DNA from: Thermocrispum municipale DSM 44069 | GTDB taxonomy: Bacteria > Actinomycetota > Actinomycetes > Mycobacteriales > Pseudonocardiaceae | Length of the DNA: 64,000 nt | NCBI RefSeq assembly: GCF_000427825.1 | Contig: NZ_KE386593.1 | Location: forward strand, 472,115 to 536,114 | Direction of reading: 5' to 3' | Shown: piece by piece, positions 36,645 through 45,942 of the stretch | How the letters are laid out: each line of letters starts with the position of its first letter | Numbering within the stretch: the first letter of the stretch is position 1 | The notes under the pieces: model-generated | The model's database searches: none | What the model was told of the DNA's origin: nothing | Seen by the model: only the letters and a program-made list of their open reading frames with translations | Position numbers and translations under genes: made by a program

Positions 36645-37853
36645 GTGGATCAGCTGAGCGAGGTCGAGCGGGTCGAGACGTGGTTTCGGCAGCGCGGTCT
36701 GCCCCTGGTCGTGCGGCGGCGCGTGCGCGGGGTCGACCTGTTGCCCAGGGCGACGCCGTCGATCGTGTTCTTCCTGCTGATCGAGCCGATCTTGCAGATC
36801 CTGGCCTACGTCGTCGCCAAGGTCACCGAGCTGTGGCCGGGCGAGGGCGACGAGTCGACCGGCTTCGCCCTGGTGGTGCTGGGCCTGACCGTCGGCGCTC
36901 TGGTCATCCCGCCGTTGGGTGGCTGGCTGGTGTCGCGCCTGATGCGGCGCGTAGGCGAGCGCGGCGAGTGGCCCATCGCCATCGCGGTGCTCGTGCTGGG
37001 CGTCGTCGTGCTGATCGTCGAGCAGTCGACCGGTTTGCACGAGCAGGCGTTCTGGGTGTCGGCGACGGTCACCGTGGCGGCCGTGCTTCTGTTGTTGTTG
37101 CTGACCTACCTGGGCGCGGGCTCGATCCTGGCGTGGGCGGCCAAGGTCGCGGTCAAGCAGGTCAACGCCGTGGGCACGCTGGCATCCAAGGCGCTGCCCC
37201 TGCTGATGATCGTGATCCTGTTGTCCTTCATCGCGGCCGAGGTGTGGCAGCTGGTCGATCCCCGCTACATGGACCGCGGACGCCTGTGGGGCTCGGTCGG
37301 GTTCCTCATCCTGCTCGGCGGCCTGTTCCTGCGCTCGGTGGTGTCCGACGAGATGCGCGAGCTCGAGGAGGAACAGTCGGACAGTACGGCCGAGCTGTTG
37401 CGCAGACGCCTGCGGGGCACACCGCTTGCCCCTTACGTGCGCGACGACTACGACGGCGGCGTCAAGCCGCTGTCGCGTCCCGAGCGGTTCAACATCGCGC
37501 TGGTCTTCTTCCTCGCCCAGGCGGTGCAGATCGTGTTCTTCGCGCTGCTGGTGTTCGCGTTCTTCGTGGTGTTCGGCACCATCGCGGTCACCGACGAGCT
37601 GATGGAGGCCTGGCTGATGCATCCGCCGGACCCGGAGGGCGGCCGGCTGTTCGGGGTGTCCATCCCGGTGCCCAACGAGCTCATCCAGGTGTCGATCTTC
37701 CTCGCGGCCTTCTCCGCGCTGTACTTCGCCGGCGCCGCGGCCACCGACCCGGTGTACCGGGACAAGTTCTTCGACCCACTGGTAGCGGACATCCGGGTCA
37801 GCCTGGCGGCCCGGGAGGCGTACCTCGACCGCTGGGGCGCTCAGCGCGCGTGA
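36645..37853 (+). CDS. Multi-pass membrane protein of unknown function
   Basis: A 402-residue protein with about seven to eight hydrophobic helices and a charged central loop (about residues 235-275, DEMRELEEEQSDSTAELLRRRL). The C-terminal cytoplasmic end is KFFDPLVADIRVSLAAREAYLDRW. I do not recognise the family. GTG start 30 bases from dinB in the opposite direction. It converges on the acyl-CoA synthetase gene with a four-base gap. Confidence 0.75.
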   Translation: MDQLSEVERVETWFRQRGLPLVVRRRVRGVDLLPRATPSIVFFLLIEPILQILAYVVAKVTELWPGEGDESTGFALVVLGLTVGALVIPPLGGWLVSRLMRRVGERGEWPIAIAVLVLGVVVLIVEQSTGLHEQAFWVSATVTVAAVLLLLLLTYLGAGSILAWAAKVAVKQVNAVGTLASKALPLLMIVILLSFIAAEVWQLVDPRYMDRGRLWGSVGFLILLGGLFLRSVVSDEMRELEEEQSDSTAELLRRRLRGTPLAPYVRDDYDGGVKPLSRPERFNIALVFFLAQAVQIVFFALLVFAFFVVFGTIAVTDELMEAWLMHPPDPEGGRLFGVSIPVPNELIQVSIFLAAFSALYFAGAAATDPVYRDKFFDPLVADIRVSLAAREAYLDRWGAQRA

Positions 37854-37857
37854 CGCG

Positions 37858-39723
37858 TCAGATCCGCACGCTGCCGGACGCGACCTCGCCGGGGTACTCG
37901 GGATAGAACTCGACGTAGGAGTCGCGGTTCGGTAGCACGTACAGCGGATCGGAGACCTTGCCCGGGTCGAACCCTTCGGCGCGCAGATCCACCTTGCGAC
38001 TCTTGAACGTCGACGTCTGCTCGACCTCGTCGATGATCCGGATGAACAGCGGCACCGCGTAGGACGGCAGCCGCTGCACCAGGTGTGCCGCCGTGCCTTG
38101 CGGGTCGAACTTCGCGCCGTCGGCCAGCTTCACCGCGGCCATGCCCGCCTTGCCGTCCGTGCCAGGGACCGACACCCCGAACACCACGGCCTGCTCGATG
38201 TCCGGGTGCGCGGACAGCACGGCCTCCACCTCGGTGGTGGCGACGTTCTCGCCCTTCCACCGGAACGTGTCGCCGAGCCGGTCGGCGAACGCCACGTGAT
38301 TCCAGCCCTGCTTGCGAACCAGGTCGCCGGTGTTGAACCAGGCGTCGCCCTTCTTGAAGGCGTCCCGCACCACCTTCTGCTCGGTGGCGTCCGGGTCGGT
38401 GTAGCCGTCGAACGGGGAGCGCTTGGTGATCTTGGTCAGCAGCAGGCCGACCTCGCCGGTCTTGACCTTGCGCAGCCTGCCGGACGGCGTGCGCTCGGGC
38501 CGCTCGGTCACCGGGTCGTAGGCGACCACGGCGAACGGCAGCGGCGTGATGCCCGCGGTGCGCTCCAGGTTCAGCGCGTTGATGAAGGCCAGATTGCACT
38601 CGCTCGCGCCGTAGAACTCCGCGACCCGGCGGATGCCGAACCGCTTGGTGAACTCCGACCAGATCTCCGGTCGCAGACCGTTGCCGACCACCACACGGAC
38701 CTGGTGCTCGCGCTCGGCCGGCTTCTCCGGCGCATTGAGCAAATAGCGGCACAGCTCGCCGATGTAGACGAACGCCGTCGCCTTGGTCCGCACCACCTCG
38801 GACCAGAAACGGCTCACCGAGAACGACCGGCCCAACGCCAGCGTCGCCCCGGCGGACAGCACCGACGACAGCGACACCGTCAACGCGTTGTTGTGATACA
38901 GCGGCAAACAGCAGTACAGCGTGTCCGACGGACGCAGCCGCACGCCGAGGCCACCGATCCCGGACATCGACTTCAGCCAGCGCAGGTGCGACATGGTGCT
39001 GGCCTTCGGCAACCCGGTGGTGCCGGAGGTGAAGATGTAGAACGCCTTCTCGCCCGCGCGCACCTGGGCGCATTGCGGCGGGTCGTCCGAGCCCGCGTAC
39101 CTGGCCAGCTCGGCCAGGCTCGGGTAGTCGGTCAGCGCGGACGACTGCTTGCCTTCCTCGGGCAGCCGGAGAACCGAGCCGCGCAGATCCTCCACCGGCA
39201 CACTGTCGAACGCCTCGGCACACTCGGTGCCGACGACCAGCACCCGGCTGTCCAGCAGCTTCTGGCTGTGGTTGAGCACGTCGCCGCGTTGGTGATGGTT
39301 GAGCATGCCCGCGATGCCGCCCAGCTTGACCGTGGCCAGCGCGACCAGCAGCGTCTCCGGACGGTTGGCGGCGAGGATGCCGACCACGTCGCCCTCGCCG
39401 ACGCCGTGCGCCGACAGCACCGAGGCGTACTTGTTGACCAGCTCGTTGGCGTCGCCGTAGGTCAGCTCGCGGACCTCGCCGCCGGGGTCGGCACAGCGCA
39501 GGAACACCCGCTCCGGGTGCTTGCGCGCGGCTTTCTGGAAGACCAGGCCGACCGAGGCCACGGAGCTGGACTTCACCGTGAGCAGCCCGATGGCGCTGGT
39601 GGCCATGCGCACCGTGTCCGGGGCCATGGCGGGCATGGCCTTGAGCAGGTCGATGAACCGCACCCGTCGATCGCGTTGCTGCGTGGGGGTTGCCTTCTCC
39701 GCCACGTCGACCGAGTCGCTCAT
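37858..39723 (-). CDS. Long-chain acyl-CoA synthetase (FadD6/FATP-like)
   Basis: A 621-residue adenylate-forming enzyme that activates fatty acids to acyl-CoA. The AMP motif YIFTSGTTGLPKAS, EFYGASECN and the hinge region DTFRWKGENVATTEVE are intact; the C-terminal VEQTSTFKSRKVDLR carries the catalytic-lysine region of FATP-type enzymes. ATG 39723 begins the hydrophilic N-terminus. A perfect palindrome lies 38 bases upstream and a TetR gene 315 bases upstream on the same strand. Confidence 0.9.
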   Translation of the reverse strand: MSDSVDVAEKATPTQQRDRRVRFIDLLKAMPAMAPDTVRMATSAIGLLTVKSSSVASVGLVFQKAARKHPERVFLRCADPGGEVRELTYGDANELVNKYASVLSAHGVGEGDVVGILAANRPETLLVALATVKLGGIAGMLNHHQRGDVLNHSQKLLDSRVLVVGTECAEAFDSVPVEDLRGSVLRLPEEGKQSSALTDYPSLAELARYAGSDDPPQCAQVRAGEKAFYIFTSGTTGLPKASTMSHLRWLKSMSGIGGLGVRLRPSDTLYCCLPLYHNNALTVSLSSVLSAGATLALGRSFSVSRFWSEVVRTKATAFVYIGELCRYLLNAPEKPAEREHQVRVVVGNGLRPEIWSEFTKRFGIRRVAEFYGASECNLAFINALNLERTAGITPLPFAVVAYDPVTERPERTPSGRLRKVKTGEVGLLLTKITKRSPFDGYTDPDATEQKVVRDAFKKGDAWFNTGDLVRKQGWNHVAFADRLGDTFRWKGENVATTEVEAVLSAHPDIEQAVVFGVSVPGTDGKAGMAAVKLADGAKFDPQGTAAHLVQRLPSYAVPLFIRIIDEVEQTSTFKSRKVDLRAEGFDPGKVSDPLYVLPNRDSYVEFYPEYPGEVASGSVRI

Positions 39724-40038
39724 GCAGCTCACCGCCTCCCTCGCTGACCCAGCAGCGGCGACCCTACTTGTCAGTAGGGTGGGTTGCGCAACCCCAAGAG
39801 GCACCGAATGTGGCGCGACACGCACCGATTGTGGCGCGATGCACCGCGCGGCCGGGTCGGCTGGAGTGTGTAAGGGGTGTTCTCCTGCGCTGGTGGTGGA
39901 GGGCTCAGGGCTGACTCATCGGCGCCGCGCGCCGGCGGGTGGTGGAGGGCCTGCGCGCCGGCAAGCTGCGCAGCGAGTGGCGGAGGGCTCGGAGGTCGTC
40001 GTGCGACACGAGCTGCGCGATCGGCCGAGGCCGCGGTG
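39724..40038. other. Region between the TetR and acyl-CoA synthetase genes
   Basis: No gene. It contains the palindrome at 39761-39780 and, further out, repeated GGTGGAGGGC motifs at about 39890-40000. Confidence 0.45.
39761..39780. promoter_or_regulatory. Perfect palindromic operator ACCCTACTTGTCAGTAGGGT
   Basis: Two eight-base arms around four central bases, the form bound by TetR dimers. It lies 38 bases before the acyl-CoA synthetase start, where it would overlap the promoter. Confidence 0.72.
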
Positions 40039-40635
40039 TCACTCGTCGCGCAGCGCCGTAGTGAGCATGCGTCCGGCGACGGCACGCGGCTCCGGGTCGG
40101 CCTCGATCAACGCGTTCACCACCGCGCCGTCGACCAGCGCGATGTAGCGCTCCAGCTGCTCCTCGGTGACCGGCCTGCCCGACCGGGCGAACACCTCCGC
40201 CAGCAGTTCTCGCAGCTCGCGGCCGAGTTCGCGCATCAACGGCCGCAAGTACGGTCGCCGGCCGGTGGCGACCAGCCGCTCATAGCGCAGCAGCACGTAC
40301 TCGGCGTCGGCCTCCGGCGTGGCCTGCCGCGGGCCGAGCAGGTTGTCCAGCATCAGCTCCACGATGGTGGCCGCGCCGCGCTGCCTGGTGGCCAACTCGG
40401 TCAGCTTGCGCCAGCCACGCTCCAGTTCCTTGCGCGAGTGGTGCTCGACCACCGCGGTGACCAGGTCGTCCAACGAGGAGAAGTAGTACGTCGTGGACGC
40501 CAGCGGCAGCCCGGCACGCTCGGCCACCGCGCGGTGCCGCACGGCGTCGAAGCCGCTCTCCACCAACAGCTCGGCGCCCGCTTCCACCAGCGCGGCTCGG
40601 CGGCGTTCCCCTTTCGGCGTGCTGGCTGTGGTCAC
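40039..40635 (-). CDS. TetR-family transcriptional regulator
   Basis: A 198-residue repressor-type protein. The N-terminal helix-turn-helix is AALVEAGAELLVESGFDAVR with AVAERAGLPLASTTYYF. The rest is a helical ligand domain. GTG at 40635 is the natural start. The position next to the acyl-CoA synthetase gene and the palindrome suggests control of fatty-acid activation, with acyl-CoA as possible ligand (inference). It lies 34 bases after the putative anti-sigma gene. Confidence 0.88.
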   Translation of the reverse strand: MTTASTPKGERRRAALVEAGAELLVESGFDAVRHRAVAERAGLPLASTTYYFSSLDDLVTAVVEHHSRKELERGWRKLTELATRQRGAATIVELMLDNLLGPRQATPEADAEYVLLRYERLVATGRRPYLRPLMRELGRELRELLAEVFARSGRPVTEEQLERYIALVDGAVVNALIEADPEPRAVAGRMLTTALRDE

Positions 40636-40669
40636 GGCTGCGTATCCTGCCACTCCCCGTTCGCCCGCT

Positions 40670-41404
40670 TCACCACGCGGCTGCCACGCCCTCGGCGATC
40701 CGGAGCAAATCGGACGCATACGGCGCTGCGCCGCCGTCAGCGCGAGACGCTACCACGAAGACCGAACCGTCGCTGGCCGTCGCGCTGGCATCCGGCAGAT
40801 CGTCCGGGTTGAGCGAGTCGGCCGTCCGGGCCATCCGGGCGGGCACCCGCGCTATCGAGATCACACCTCGGTTCGCGCCGTCCTGCACCTGGTAGGCCGC
40901 GGCCGTCACCCCGGAAGGGCAGGCCAGATCGGCGCCGACCGGCTCGGAGGACGGATCAACCGGAAGCTCGCCAGCGAGGGCAGTGGCGAGCTTCCGGTCG
41001 ACCACGGTGCACCTTGCGGTGCGAGTGGCGCTCCGTTCGGGCACTGCTTGGGCATCGCCCCCCTGCTTGGACGATTCCCGGCCCGGTGGAGGGCCACCGT
41101 CTGATGGACGCTCGTCCCTGGCGGAAGGTTGCTTGTCGCCTTGCGAGCGCATGTGCGGTGCCTCGGCAGCTATGTCGCTGTCCGAGTTGCCGGAGTTACC
41201 TCCGCTGAAGTTTGTCCCAATTGTCGCAAAAATGCCACCCCCGGCGAGCACCAGGACAGCGGCCGCGGAGGCCATCGCGATCTGCACTCGCCGCCGAGCC
41301 GTGGCGCGGCGGGAAGCGGCCTGCACGTCCTCGAGCCCGAAGCTCGGCGGGGGCGCGTCACCGGGCGCCTGCTGGAACAGTTGCCGCAGGTCACGATCGT
41401 CCAT
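40670..41404 (-). CDS. Putative anti-sigma-type single-pass membrane protein
   Basis: A 244-residue protein with a cytoplasmic N-terminus (DDRDLRQLFQQAPGDAPPPSFGLEDV), one helix at about residues 41-62, then an acidic, low-complexity linker and a C-terminal extracytoplasmic domain with a Cys pair. It overlaps the sigma gene by 14 bases, the usual arrangement of SigE-family sigma and anti-sigma genes. No zinc-binding anti-sigma motif is visible. Confidence 0.72.
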   Translation of the reverse strand: MDDRDLRQLFQQAPGDAPPPSFGLEDVQAASRRATARRRVQIAMASAAAVLVLAGGGIFATIGTNFSGGNSGNSDSDIAAEAPHMRSQGDKQPSARDERPSDGGPPPGRESSKQGGDAQAVPERSATRTARCTVVDRKLATALAGELPVDPSSEPVGADLACPSGVTAAAYQVQDGANRGVISIARVPARMARTADSLNPDDLPDASATASDGSVFVVASRADGGAAPYASDLLRIAEGVAAAW

Positions 41405-41915
41405 GCGTGCTCACCTCCGCCCCCAACGCTGCACGCAGCGCGGCCAGGCCGCGGGCCGTCTGGCTCTTCACGTTGCCCTCGGAGCACTTGAGTGCTTCCG
41501 CCGTCGCGGCCACGTCCAACCCCTCGAAATAGCGCAGCACCAGCACCGCCCGCTGGCGCGGTGGCACCTGGCGTAGGCCTTCCAACAGGGTCTCGCGGGT
41601 CACGACGAGGTCATCGAGTCCTTTCTGCGGCTGCGCGGCCGCCGGCGGTTCCGGTATGTCGTCCACGGAGCGCTCGCGCCGCCACGGCCGACGCGACTCG
41701 TCGATCACCGCCCGCACCAACGTCCGGCGGACGTAGGCGTCGAGCGCCGCCCGGTCGCGAATCTTGCGCCACCGCCGATGCAGCGCGACGAACGCGATCT
41801 GGGCGAGATCGTCGGCCCGGTGCCAGTCGCCACACAGCAAGTACGCGGTACTTCGCACGGCATCCAGTCGCCGTGCGAAGTACTCCGCGAACTCCTGCTC
41901 ATCGCGCTGATCCAC
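41391..41915 (-). CDS. SigE-family ECF RNA polymerase sigma factor
   Basis: A 174-residue sigma factor. Region 2 has YLLCGDWHRADDLAQIAFVALH; region 4 is LRQVPPRQRAVLVLRYFEGL with CSEGNVKSQTARGLAAL, which is typical of the actinobacterial SigE-type (TIGR02983) group. GTG start at 41915. It is translationally coupled to the downstream membrane protein. Confidence 0.9.
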   Translation of the reverse strand: MDQRDEQEFAEYFARRLDAVRSTAYLLCGDWHRADDLAQIAFVALHRRWRKIRDRAALDAYVRRTLVRAVIDESRRPWRRERSVDDIPEPPAAAQPQKGLDDLVVTRETLLEGLRQVPPRQRAVLVLRYFEGLDVAATAEALKCSEGNVKSQTARGLAALRAALGAEVSTHGRS

Positions 41916-42051
41916 GCGCCAGACACTCCGCTTCTGTCCAAGGACGGAACCAATGACGCACAGGGTTGCACGCCGGGTGTGCGGTCGGTGCGAAAAAGCG
42001 GTTCACCCACCCCGGTTTCCGCAGCCGGCGCGCGTGTGATGTGATCGAACC

Positions 42052-43125
42052 GTGACCTTCACGGCAGCTGATCCCGTCGACCTGCGGTCGGACACGGTGA
42101 CCCGGCCGGACGACAGAATGCGCGCGGCGATGGCCTCGGCGAAGGTCGGCGACAACGTGCTCGAGCATGACCCGACCATGCGTGAGCTGGAGGAACGGGT
42201 AGCCGAGCTGTTGGGCAAGCCGGCCGCGTTGTGGACCCCGTCGGGGACCATGGCCAACGTCATCGCGCTGTCGCTGCATCTGCAACGCGGCGATCGCTAC
42301 CTGGCCACGGACGGCGCGCACGTGCTGACCGACGAACAGGGCTCCGGGGCGTGGCTGGCAGGGGGCATGCCGCACGCGCTGCCGTGGGACGCCGGGCCGG
42401 GCAGGCCGTCGGTGGCGACGTTGACCCGTGCCGTCGAGGGCGCGGGGGACGTGCCGTACTACGGATTACGCACCCGCTTGCTGTGCCTGGAGAACACGCA
42501 CACCAACGCGGGCGGCGCGGTCGTGCCCCCGCACGAACATGCTCAGTTGGTCGCGGTGGCGCAGGAAGCCGGGCTTGCCGTGCATCTCGACGGAGCCCGC
42601 GTGTGGAACGCCTCCGTGGCGCTCGGGGTTCCGCCCGCCGCGTTGACCGTGGGCACGGACACCGTGACGGCGTGCTTGTCGAAGGGGCTCGGCGCCCCGG
42701 TCGGTTCGGTCGTCGCCGGGTCCGAGGAGTTCGTCAAGCGAGCCCGCCGCATGCGGCAGATGCTCGGCGGTGGCGTGCGCCAAGGCGGGGTGCTGGCCGC
42801 GGCCGCACTGTGCGCGCTGGACAACATCGACGCGCTGGCGATGGATCACGCCAACGCCCGGCGGCTCGCCACCGGCCTGGCCGAACTGGGCTGGGAGGTC
42901 GACGAGCCGCAGACCAACATCGTGCTCGCCCGGGTGTCGGACGTGCCGAACACCATGAAGGTGCTCACCGAGCTGGGCATCCTGGCGCTCAGCGGTGGCG
43001 GCCGGATCCGCTTCGTGACCCACCGGGACGTGTCGGAGTCCGACATCGACACGGTGCTGGAGCGGCTGGCGGATGCCTCACACCGGCGAGTGCTTCACCC
43101 GCCGCACACCGCGCAAGCGGGCTGA
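42052..43125 (+). CDS. Threonine aldolase family PLP enzyme
   Basis: A 357-residue fold-type I PLP enzyme that splits threonine (or a related beta-hydroxy amino acid) to glycine and an aldehyde. Family signatures are DLRSDTVTRPDDRMRAAM, LWTPSGTMANVIAL, LENTHTNAGG, HLDGARVWNAS and the PLP lysine in CLSKGLGAPVGS. GTG at 42052. It stands alone between the sigma operon and a small membrane protein gene. Confidence 0.9.
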   Translation: MTFTAADPVDLRSDTVTRPDDRMRAAMASAKVGDNVLEHDPTMRELEERVAELLGKPAALWTPSGTMANVIALSLHLQRGDRYLATDGAHVLTDEQGSGAWLAGGMPHALPWDAGPGRPSVATLTRAVEGAGDVPYYGLRTRLLCLENTHTNAGGAVVPPHEHAQLVAVAQEAGLAVHLDGARVWNASVALGVPPAALTVGTDTVTACLSKGLGAPVGSVVAGSEEFVKRARRMRQMLGGGVRQGGVLAAAALCALDNIDALAMDHANARRLATGLAELGWEVDEPQTNIVLARVSDVPNTMKVLTELGILALSGGGRIRFVTHRDVSESDIDTVLERLADASHRRVLHPPHTAQAG

Positions 43126-43287
43126 CGAGCGGGTAGGCGGCCCGGTCGCGCCGGTCGGCCCGGTCTGGTCGACCACCGTGACCGGCCGAGCGGTGCACCC
43201 TGCCCGAGTCACTCACACGCCCTCGAGGGGTCGAGGTGATCGGAAATTCCCAGTCTGACGCCCACGTGTGCCCGCGCCCGTCCCGCG

Positions 43288-43458
43288 TCAGGAACGAATG
43301 TGCCGGTTGGCCCCGCCCTTGATGGCGGCGTAAGCGGCGGTGCCCAGGAACAACACGACGCCGATCACAGCCAGCCAGAGCAGGCCCTTGACCAGGAACC
43401 CGATCACGCTGAACGCCAGCCAGATGATGAGCAACGCGCCGGCGACCTTGAGGATCAT
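43288..43458 (-). CDS. Small membrane protein (56 residues)
   Basis: A short protein of two adjacent hydrophobic helices (ILKVAGALLIIWLAFSVIGF and LLWLAVIGVVLFLGTAAYAA) and a basic tail. GGAG lies eight bases before the ATG at 43458; an ATG six bases upstream is too close to it. Resembles small Actinobacteria-specific proteins of unknown function. Confidence 0.7.
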   Translation of the reverse strand: MILKVAGALLIIWLAFSVIGFLVKGLLWLAVIGVVLFLGTAAYAAIKGGANRHIRS

Positions 43459-43573
43459 GTCCATATCTCCGTCCTTCACCAGTTCACCGAGGCCGCACCG
43501 GTGGTGCCGCAGCACCTCGATGACTCCAGCGTGCCAGCGCTCGGCTCGGCGTGCGACGTTGTGCGGCCGGAGA

Positions 43574-44761
43574 TCAGGGAGTTCTCGGGGTTTCCCTGAG
43601 CCACCGTCCCATCCGGTCCAGGCACGCGTCGATGTCCGAGGCCGGACCCGCGAAGCTGAACCGCACGAAGCGGCCACCGTCCACCGGGTCGAAGTCGATC
43701 CCCGGCGTGATCGCCACCCCGGTGTCCGACAACAACCGCTGACACCAGCTCAAACTGTCGTCGGTGTACTCCGAGACGTCCGCGTAGACGTAGAACGCGC
43801 CGTCGATCGGAGCGATCTTGTCGATGCCGATGCTGGGCAGGCCCGCCAGTAGGGTGTCCCGGTTCTTCCGGTAGTGCCGGACGTGCCCGTCGAGCTCGGC
43901 GTAGGACTCCTCGGTGAATGCCGCGACCGCGGCGCGCTGCGACAGGGTCGGCGGGCAGATGGTGAAGTTGCCGGTGAGCACGTCGACGGCCCGGTGCAGC
44001 CGCTGCGGCACCAGCATCCAGCCCAGTCGCCACCCGGTCATCGCGAAGTACTTCGAGAACGACCCGAGCACGATCGACTCCGAGCTGGTCTGCCACGCGG
44101 TCGCGGCCTCGCCGGTGTAGCAGATGCCGTGGTAGATCTCGTCGCTGATCAGCTGGACCCCGTGCGACGAGCACCAACCCGCGATGGCCGCCAGTTCACC
44201 CGGCGGCAGCATCGTCCCGGTCGGGTTGCTCGGGCTGGCCACGATCACGCCGTCCAGGGGCTGTTCGCGGTGCAGCTCGTCCAGCATCGTCACGGTCGGC
44301 TGGAAGCGGGTGTCCGCACCGGTGGTGAACTCCACCACCTGGCAGCCCAGCGCGGACAACAGGTTCCGGTACGCCGGGTAGCCGGGACGGGCCATGGCCA
44401 CCCGCGCGCCCGCCTCGAACGCGGACAGGAACGCCAGCAGGAAGCCGCCCGACGAGCCGGTGGTGACGATGACGTCGTCCGGACTGACCTGGACGCCGTA
44501 GCTGCGGTCGTAGTGGCCGGCGATCGCCTCCCGCAGCTCGGGTATCCCCAACTGCACGGTGTAGCCGATGTCGCCGGAGGCCAGCACCTCGGACGCTGCG
44601 GCAAGCACGGGTTTCGGTGCGCCCGCCGTCGGCTGGCCTGCGCACATCGAGACGACGTCGCCATGGGTTCGCTGCCGGGCGGCCGCGGCCGACAGCACTT
44701 CCATCACATGGAAGGGTGCGACGTCGGCGCGGGACGCCGGGCCGGGAAATGCTCCAGACAC
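43574..44761 (-). CDS. Class I/II aminotransferase
   Basis: A 395-residue PLP aminotransferase. Typical motifs are GDIGYTVQLGIPELREAIA, ASPSNPTG, DEIYHGICY, the PLP lysine in SFSKYFAMTGWRLGW, and the C-terminal substrate arginine FVRFSFAG. The substrate is not defined; homologues act on aspartate, aromatic or branched amino acids. It starts 13 bases after the stop of the lytic transglycosylase gene and may be read as part of the upstream type VII operon. Confidence 0.88.
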   Translation of the reverse strand: MSGAFPGPASRADVAPFHVMEVLSAAAARQRTHGDVVSMCAGQPTAGAPKPVLAAASEVLASGDIGYTVQLGIPELREAIAGHYDRSYGVQVSPDDVIVTTGSSGGFLLAFLSAFEAGARVAMARPGYPAYRNLLSALGCQVVEFTTGADTRFQPTVTMLDELHREQPLDGVIVASPSNPTGTMLPPGELAAIAGWCSSHGVQLISDEIYHGICYTGEAATAWQTSSESIVLGSFSKYFAMTGWRLGWMLVPQRLHRAVDVLTGNFTICPPTLSQRAAVAAFTEESYAELDGHVRHYRKNRDTLLAGLPSIGIDKIAPIDGAFYVYADVSEYTDDSLSWCQRLLSDTGVAITPGIDFDPVDGGRFVRFSFAGPASDIDACLDRMGRWLRETPRTP

Positions 44762-44774
44762 GCCGCCAGGCTAA

Positions 44775-45923
44775 TCAGTAGCCCTGGTACGCCCCGCCAC
44801 TGGCCATCGACTTCAAGCCCGGGTGCCCCTCGAAGCCGCCGTAGCGGTCGAAGATGTAGCGCACGCCCGCGATGATGTTGTCCACCGGGTTGTAGATGTC
44901 GTCGTGGCCCGGCAGTTTGTAGGCGTTGAACGTCGGGTCGATGCACTGCATCAACCCCTTCGACGGGGTGCCGCGCTCCCAGTTGGAGTCCCACTTGTTG
45001 ATCGCGTGCGGATTCCCGCCGGACTCCTTCTCGATGATCGTCCAGATCTCGTCGATGTTGTCCTCGGTGACCGGGACGCCGTGCTCCCGGAGGATCTTGA
45101 TCGCCTCCCGGATCCACTGCTCGACGTTGCCCGGTGGCGGACCGCTGCTCGGCGGAGGGCCGGAAGGCCCGAAGCCGCCGCCACCGCCGCCACCACCACC
45201 TCCGCCGTCACCGGTGGAAGTGCCGCTGTAGCCGCCGTAGCCGTTGCTGCCCACGTCCGGCCCGCTCTTCGACGGCTGCTTGACCGGGTCGTGCGAGCCG
45301 CTCGGGCCGGTGCCCGACTCGCCCGGCTTGCCGACGCTGCTGTACCCGCCGTCGACTTCGTCAAGCGCCTTCATCGCGTCGGAGATCGCCGAATCGGCCT
45401 CGTTGAGCTTGCGCTGGATGTCCTCGGCGGCATCCTTGGCCGTCTTCTCGTTCTCCTTGATCGCGTTGGCCTTGATCATCTCGTCGGTCTGGTACGGGCC
45501 CGCGACCTCGCCGCGTTCGAAGCGGTCGTTGGCCTGCATGGCCTTCTCCGCCTCGGCGTTGGTCTGCGCGATCTTCTTCTCCGCCGCCTTGCGGATCTCG
45601 GCGACGTCCTTCTTGGTGGTCTCCAGCACGTCGGCCAGCGAGCTGAGCGCCTTGGCCGCCTTCTCCAGCTGCCCGTTGACCTTGGCGCCCGCCGAGCTGA
45701 GCTTGTTCAGATGGCCGGTCAACGCGTCGGCGTCCGAACCCTTCGGCCACGCCTCGCGCAGCTCGCCGGCCAGCCGCTTGAAGTCGCTGCTCTGGTCGTC
45801 GGCGCTCTTCGCCGCCTTCGTCAACTGGGACTCGACCGCGCGCACCGCGCCCGGGTCCGCGTCGGCGATCTTGGCTTCCCGCTCGGTCACCTCGCCCCAG
45901 TTGGGCGGCATTCCGATGCCCAT
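44775..45923 (-). CDS. ESX-type helical protein with C-terminal lytic transglycosylase (SLT) domain
   Basis: A 382-residue protein. Residues 1-190 form long amphipathic helices as in type VII secretion targets, with YQTDE (Y-x-x-x-E) at about 144. A glycine-rich linker (about 200-265, a run of G) leads to a transglycosylase domain with catalytic Glu300 in EKESGGNP, then SKGLMQ and YNPVDNIIAGVRYIFDRYGG. Such enzymes cut peptidoglycan glycan chains and may open the wall for secretion. No Sec signal peptide is present, so export through a type VII system is expected. ATG at 45923. Confidence 0.8.
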   Translation of the reverse strand: MGIGMPPNWGEVTEREAKIADADPGAVRAVESQLTKAAKSADDQSSDFKRLAGELREAWPKGSDADALTGHLNKLSSAGAKVNGQLEKAAKALSSLADVLETTKKDVAEIRKAAEKKIAQTNAEAEKAMQANDRFERGEVAGPYQTDEMIKANAIKENEKTAKDAAEDIQRKLNEADSAISDAMKALDEVDGGYSSVGKPGESGTGPSGSHDPVKQPSKSGPDVGSNGYGGYSGTSTGDGGGGGGGGGGGFGPSGPPPSSGPPPGNVEQWIREAIKILREHGVPVTEDNIDEIWTIIEKESGGNPHAINKWDSNWERGTPSKGLMQCIDPTFNAYKLPGHDDIYNPVDNIIAGVRYIFDRYGGFEGHPGLKSMASGGAYQGY

Positions 45924-45942
45924 GTCCTGCTCGTCCCCCGCG

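Noticed and set aside
35583-37622. Extended 679-residue DinB
   Set aside because: The extension is the antisense of the membrane protein gene; DinB starts at its conserved ATG at 36614.
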